Source: JBBQVO01 sp038211505 (lineage in GTDB: Bacteria > Chloroflexota > Dehalococcoidia > DSTF01 > JACRBR01). From it: 23,220 bases of DNA. Positions 20,910 to 23,220 of this stretch are shown piece by piece. The notes beneath the pieces were generated by a model. The model saw only the letters and a list, made by a program, of their open reading frames with translations. It was not told the DNA's origin and made no database searches. Each line of letters opens with the position of its first letter. The first letter of the stretch is position 1. Where the stretch lies: the NCBI GenBank assembly GCA_038211505.1, contig JBBQVO010000033.1, forward strand, positions 1-23,220, read 5' to 3'. A program made the translations under genes and the position numbers.

Positions 20910-22238
20910 ATGATCGACGACCAGAAGGACTATGTCCTCCAGTCCTGCCGCGACCATGACATCAAGTTCATCCGCCTCTGGTTCACCGATATCCTCGGCT
21001 CCCTCAAGAGCTTCGCCATCACAGTCGAGGAGCTCGAAGAGGCGCTCGACGAAGGCAAGACGTTCGACGGCGCCGCCATCGAAGGCTTCGCGCGCATCGA
21101 CGAATCCGACATGATCGCCATGCCCGATCCGGCCACCTTCACGATCCTCCCGTGGCGGCCGCGCGAGCGCGGCGTCGCCCGCATGTTCTGCGACATCCAG
21201 CACCCCGATGGCACGCCATTCGACGGCGACTCTCGCTTCGTCCTCAAGCGCCAGCTCAGGCGCGCTGCTGATCTTGGCTTCACCTTCTACGTCGCGCCCG
21301 AGCTCGAGTTCTTCTACTTCAAATCATCCGACGCTACCGACGGCCTCGACCAGGGCGGCTATCTCGATCTGACGCCGCTCGACGTCGCCAGCGATATCCG
21401 CCGTCAGACGGTGCTGACCCTCGAAGAGATGGGCATCGGCGTCGAATACAGCCACCATGAAGTAGCACCCAGCCAGCATGAGATCGGTCTCCGCTACACC
21501 GACGCGCTGACGATGGCCGACAACGCGATGACCTACCGTCTCGTCGTGAAGGAGGTCGCGCTCGCCAACGGCGTCTACGCGACGTTCATGCCGAAGCCGC
21601 GCGCCGACTGGAACGGCAGCGGCATGCACACACATCAATCGCTCTTCAAAGGCGACGCCAACGCCTTCTTCGCGGCCGACGATGAGTATCACCTCTCGCC
21701 GATCGCCAAGTCGTACATGGCCGGGTTGCTCCGACATGCTCCCGAGATCACGCTCGTCACGAATCAGTGGGTGAACAGCTACCGCCGTCTCGTCCCCGGC
21801 TACGAGGCGCCCGTCTACCTCACGTGGGCGCGCCGCAACCGCTCCGACCTGATCCGTGTGCCCGAGTATCGCCCCAACAAAGAGACGTCGACGCGCATCG
21901 AATATCGCGCGCCCGACCCGGCGTGCAACCCGTATCTCGCGTTTGCGCTCATGCTCGCCGCCGGCCTGGAAGGCATCGAGCGCGAGTATCCGCTCGCACC
22001 GCCGACGGAAGAGAACGTCTTCGACATCGGCGATGACGAGCGCAAGAAGCGCGGCATCGAGATGCTGCCGGCGAGCCTCAAAGAAGCGATCCAGTCGTTC
22101 GCGCAGAGCGACTTCGCCCGCCGCGCCCTGGGCGACCACGTTTTCGAGAGCCTGCTCCGCAACAAAACGATCGAGTACGACTCCTACCGACGCCACGTCA
22201 GCGACTACGAGACCGACCGCTACCTCGCCGTGCTGTAG
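20910..22238 (+). CDS. glnA: Glutamine synthetase type I (alpha-like)
   Basis: Makes glutamine from glutamate, ammonia and ATP as a cytosolic dodecamer. The 442 aa length matches type I-alpha enzymes. Visible parts are an N-terminal beta-grasp domain (FIRLWFTDILGSLKSFAI), the GFARIDESDMIAMPD segment, the metal/Glu region YVAPELEFFYF, the ATP/ammonia site MPKPRADWNGSGMHTHQS, and NSYRRLVPGYEAPVYLTW and STRIEYRAPDPACNPYLAFA. The bacterial type I-beta adenylylation Tyr motif is absent; the equivalent segment reads ENVFDIGDDERKKRG, so control would be by feedback or a regulator. The ATG at 20910 has GGAGAG upstream. The longer frame from 20781 runs through a non-coding repeat. An EVE-domain gene follows after 59 nt. 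Confidence 0.95.
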   Translation: MIDDQKDYVLQSCRDHDIKFIRLWFTDILGSLKSFAITVEELEEALDEGKTFDGAAIEGFARIDESDMIAMPDPATFTILPWRPRERGVARMFCDIQHPDGTPFDGDSRFVLKRQLRRAADLGFTFYVAPELEFFYFKSSDATDGLDQGGYLDLTPLDVASDIRRQTVLTLEEMGIGVEYSHHEVAPSQHEIGLRYTDALTMADNAMTYRLVVKEVALANGVYATFMPKPRADWNGSGMHTHQSLFKGDANAFFAADDEYHLSPIAKSYMAGLLRHAPEITLVTNQWVNSYRRLVPGYEAPVYLTWARRNRSDLIRVPEYRPNKETSTRIEYRAPDPACNPYLAFALMLAAGLEGIEREYPLAPPTEENVFDIGDDERKKRGIEMLPASLKEAIQSFAQSDFARRALGDHVFESLLRNKTIEYDSYRRHVSDYETDRYLAVL

Positions 22239-22272
22239 TCGCCGACGTCGACCGCGATGCCGCGCTCCCCGC

Positions 22273-22278
22273 TATATT
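22273..22278 (+). promoter_or_regulatory. Candidate -10 element for the EVE-domain gene
   Basis: TATATT is found 25 nt before the EVE gene's ATG in the 59-nt gap after glutamine synthetase. A TCGACC 19 nt upstream is a weak -35. It would allow transcription independent of glnA. Confidence 0.3.
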
Positions 22279-22297
22279 GCGTAGCTGGAGGTGCGAT

Positions 22298-22699
22298 ATG
22301 GCCTACTTTCTCGCCAAGACCGATCCCGAGACCTACTCCATCGACGATCTCAAACGCGACGGCACGACGGAGTGGGACGGCGTCCGCAACCCGACCGCCG
22401 TCAACTTCATCAAGACGATGAAGCCGGGCGACGACGTCATCATCTATCACTCGCAGGGTCAGGCCGCGATCGTCGGCCTCGCGAAAGTCGTCTCGGAACC
22501 GCGCCCTGACAAGAACGAGGCCAAGAGCTGGGTCGCGGACTTCAAGTACGTCAGCCACGCCAAGAAACAGATCACCCTCCGCGAGATCAAAGAGTCACAC
22601 AAATTCGACGACTGGATGCTCGTCCGCCAGGGCCGCCTAAGCACCATGTCCGCCCCCGACGCCTTCTGGAAGTGGCTCGAAAAACAAGGCGTCTTTTAG
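22298..22699 (+). CDS. EVE domain-containing protein
   Basis: A 133-aa single-domain protein of the EVE (PUA-related) fold. Signatures are MAYFLAKTDPETYSIDDLKRDG, TEWDGVRNPTAVNFIKTMKPGDDVIIYHS and the closing LVRQGRLSTMSAPDAFWKWL. EVE domains bind modified bases in DNA or RNA; stand-alone bacterial members are of unclear function and are sometimes linked to restriction or stress systems. No restriction or methylase gene is near. The ATG at 22298 has GGAGGTG 6 nt upstream, clearly better than the GTG/ATG at 22277. Its TAG overlaps the convergent gene's TAA within the four bases 22696-22699. Confidence 0.93.
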   Translation: MAYFLAKTDPETYSIDDLKRDGTTEWDGVRNPTAVNFIKTMKPGDDVIIYHSQGQAAIVGLAKVVSEPRPDKNEAKSWVADFKYVSHAKKQITLREIKESHKFDDWMLVRQGRLSTMSAPDAFWKWLEKQGVF

Positions 22700-23220
22700 G
22701 GGACGATCCGCCACCGCCACACAGCCTCCGCGACCAGCGGCCGCCCCAACGACACGATCGTCACACCAACACCATCGATCGGCTTCGCCGCAAGATTGAA
22801 CGCGTCCGGCGCGCACGTCTGCGGCTCGATGCACACTGCCCGCGCCGGGGTGTACACGACGGCGTGCCCGACATTCGCCGACGAGCGCATCTCCAACTCC
22901 AGATCGCCCCACCGCAGCGCCGTCCGCCGCGGCTCCCGATAGCAGACATCGAGCATCCGATTGCCGATCGCCGGGTACCCGCGCAGATCGTCGTCACCAG
23001 ACACCGGCGGTAGCCAGCCCGTCGGAATTTCATCGACAGCCTCGTACGTGCGATCCGCGTCGACCATCATCCGCACATCAGCGCCGCGCCGCACGTCGCG
23101 ACGAAACCACGGGTGCCATCCCACCCCGGCCGGAAACGCCGGCCCGCGCGATGCGTGCACCTCGACTCGCTGCCGGACGCCATCATCCATCAGCTCGATC
23201 CGCTGCCGCGCGCAGCCGCC
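22696..23220 (-). CDS. Aldose 1-epimerase-like protein (5' end outside window)
   Basis: At least 174 C-terminal residues of a galactose-mutarotase-like beta-sandwich. FPAGVGWHPWFRR contains the substrate-binding His (HPxF motif). CIEPQTCAPDAFN aligns with the E-x-Q-xxxPDxxN region holding the catalytic Glu. The family interconverts alpha and beta anomers of sugars or acts on related sugar phosphates. The frame stays open to the window edge (GGCARQRIEL precedes an internal Met), so the start lies beyond 23220. It ends with TAA overlapping the EVE gene stop. Confidence 0.85.
   Translation of the reverse strand, partial: GGCARQRIELMDDGVRQRVEVHASRGPAFPAGVGWHPWFRRDVRRGADVRMMVDADRTYEAVDEIPTGWLPPVSGDDDLRGYPAIGNRMLDVCYREPRRTALRWGDLELEMRSSANVGHAVVYTPARAVCIEPQTCAPDAFNLAAKPIDGVGVTIVSLGRPLVAEAVWRWRIVP

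Overview
The window is a GC-rich, gene-dense piece of bacterial chromosome. Genes lie on both strands with short gaps and many 4-nt start/stop overlaps. GTG and TTG starts, a type I-alpha-like glutamine synthetase, several lipoproteins, Thr/Pro-rich secreted tails, tandem DinB-fold proteins and a DUF6582-type small protein together suggest a Chloroflexota bacterium (Dehalococcoidia-like). That assignment is inferred from gene style only, with moderate confidence. Phage, plasmid, IS, CRISPR and rRNA signatures were not seen.

Layout. 0-2.7 kb (minus): a Gfo/Idh/MocA oxidoreductase and a Tat-exported protein with a Thr/Pro-rich tail, separated by palindromic dispersed repeats. 2.8-5.2 kb (minus): a DUF6582-like small protein, a MarR regulator directly behind tRNA-Pro(TGG), and a pyrD whose catalytic position is Ser rather than the class 1 Cys. 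5.3-7.4 kb: a small orphan protein (plus), then a minus-strand run of HAD phosphatase, rhodanese and lipoprotein. 7.5-11.6 kb (plus): an overlapping operon of ABC ATPase, ABC-2 permease and thioredoxin-fold lipoprotein, followed by an unusual membrane cupredoxin with an N-terminal ABM-like domain. 11.7-13.8 kb: a MidA-type methyltransferase (plus) facing two tandem DinB-fold genes (minus).

13.96-16.2 kb (plus): a small membrane protein, ApbE flavin transferase and a four-histidine ferric-reductase-like membrane protein form one overlapping operon. This is probably an envelope electron-transfer module, but it has no recognisable FMN-binding acceptor. 16.36-17.95 kb (plus): GNAT acetyltransferase, a 68-aa two-helix membrane protein and a PhzF-family enzyme are packed together. 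18.1-20.7 kb (minus): an ICL/PEP-mutase family enzyme, a GNAT acetyltransferase coupled to a dienelactone hydrolase, and a C-terminal remnant of a membrane glycosyltransferase. 20.9-23.2 kb: glutamine synthetase and an EVE-domain protein (plus), then a partial aldose-1-epimerase-like gene (minus) running off the end.

The most interesting themes are: two candidate envelope redox modules (ABC, thioredoxin-like and cupredoxin; ApbE and FRD); an uncoupled Ser-type dihydroorotate dehydrogenase; a dispersed hairpin repeat, one copy of which lies inside a lipoprotein reading frame; and a 30-bp triplicated 9-mer repeat, one copy of which lies in the probable leader of the glutamine synthetase gene. 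All functional calls rest on motif recognition by eye; no database search was run.
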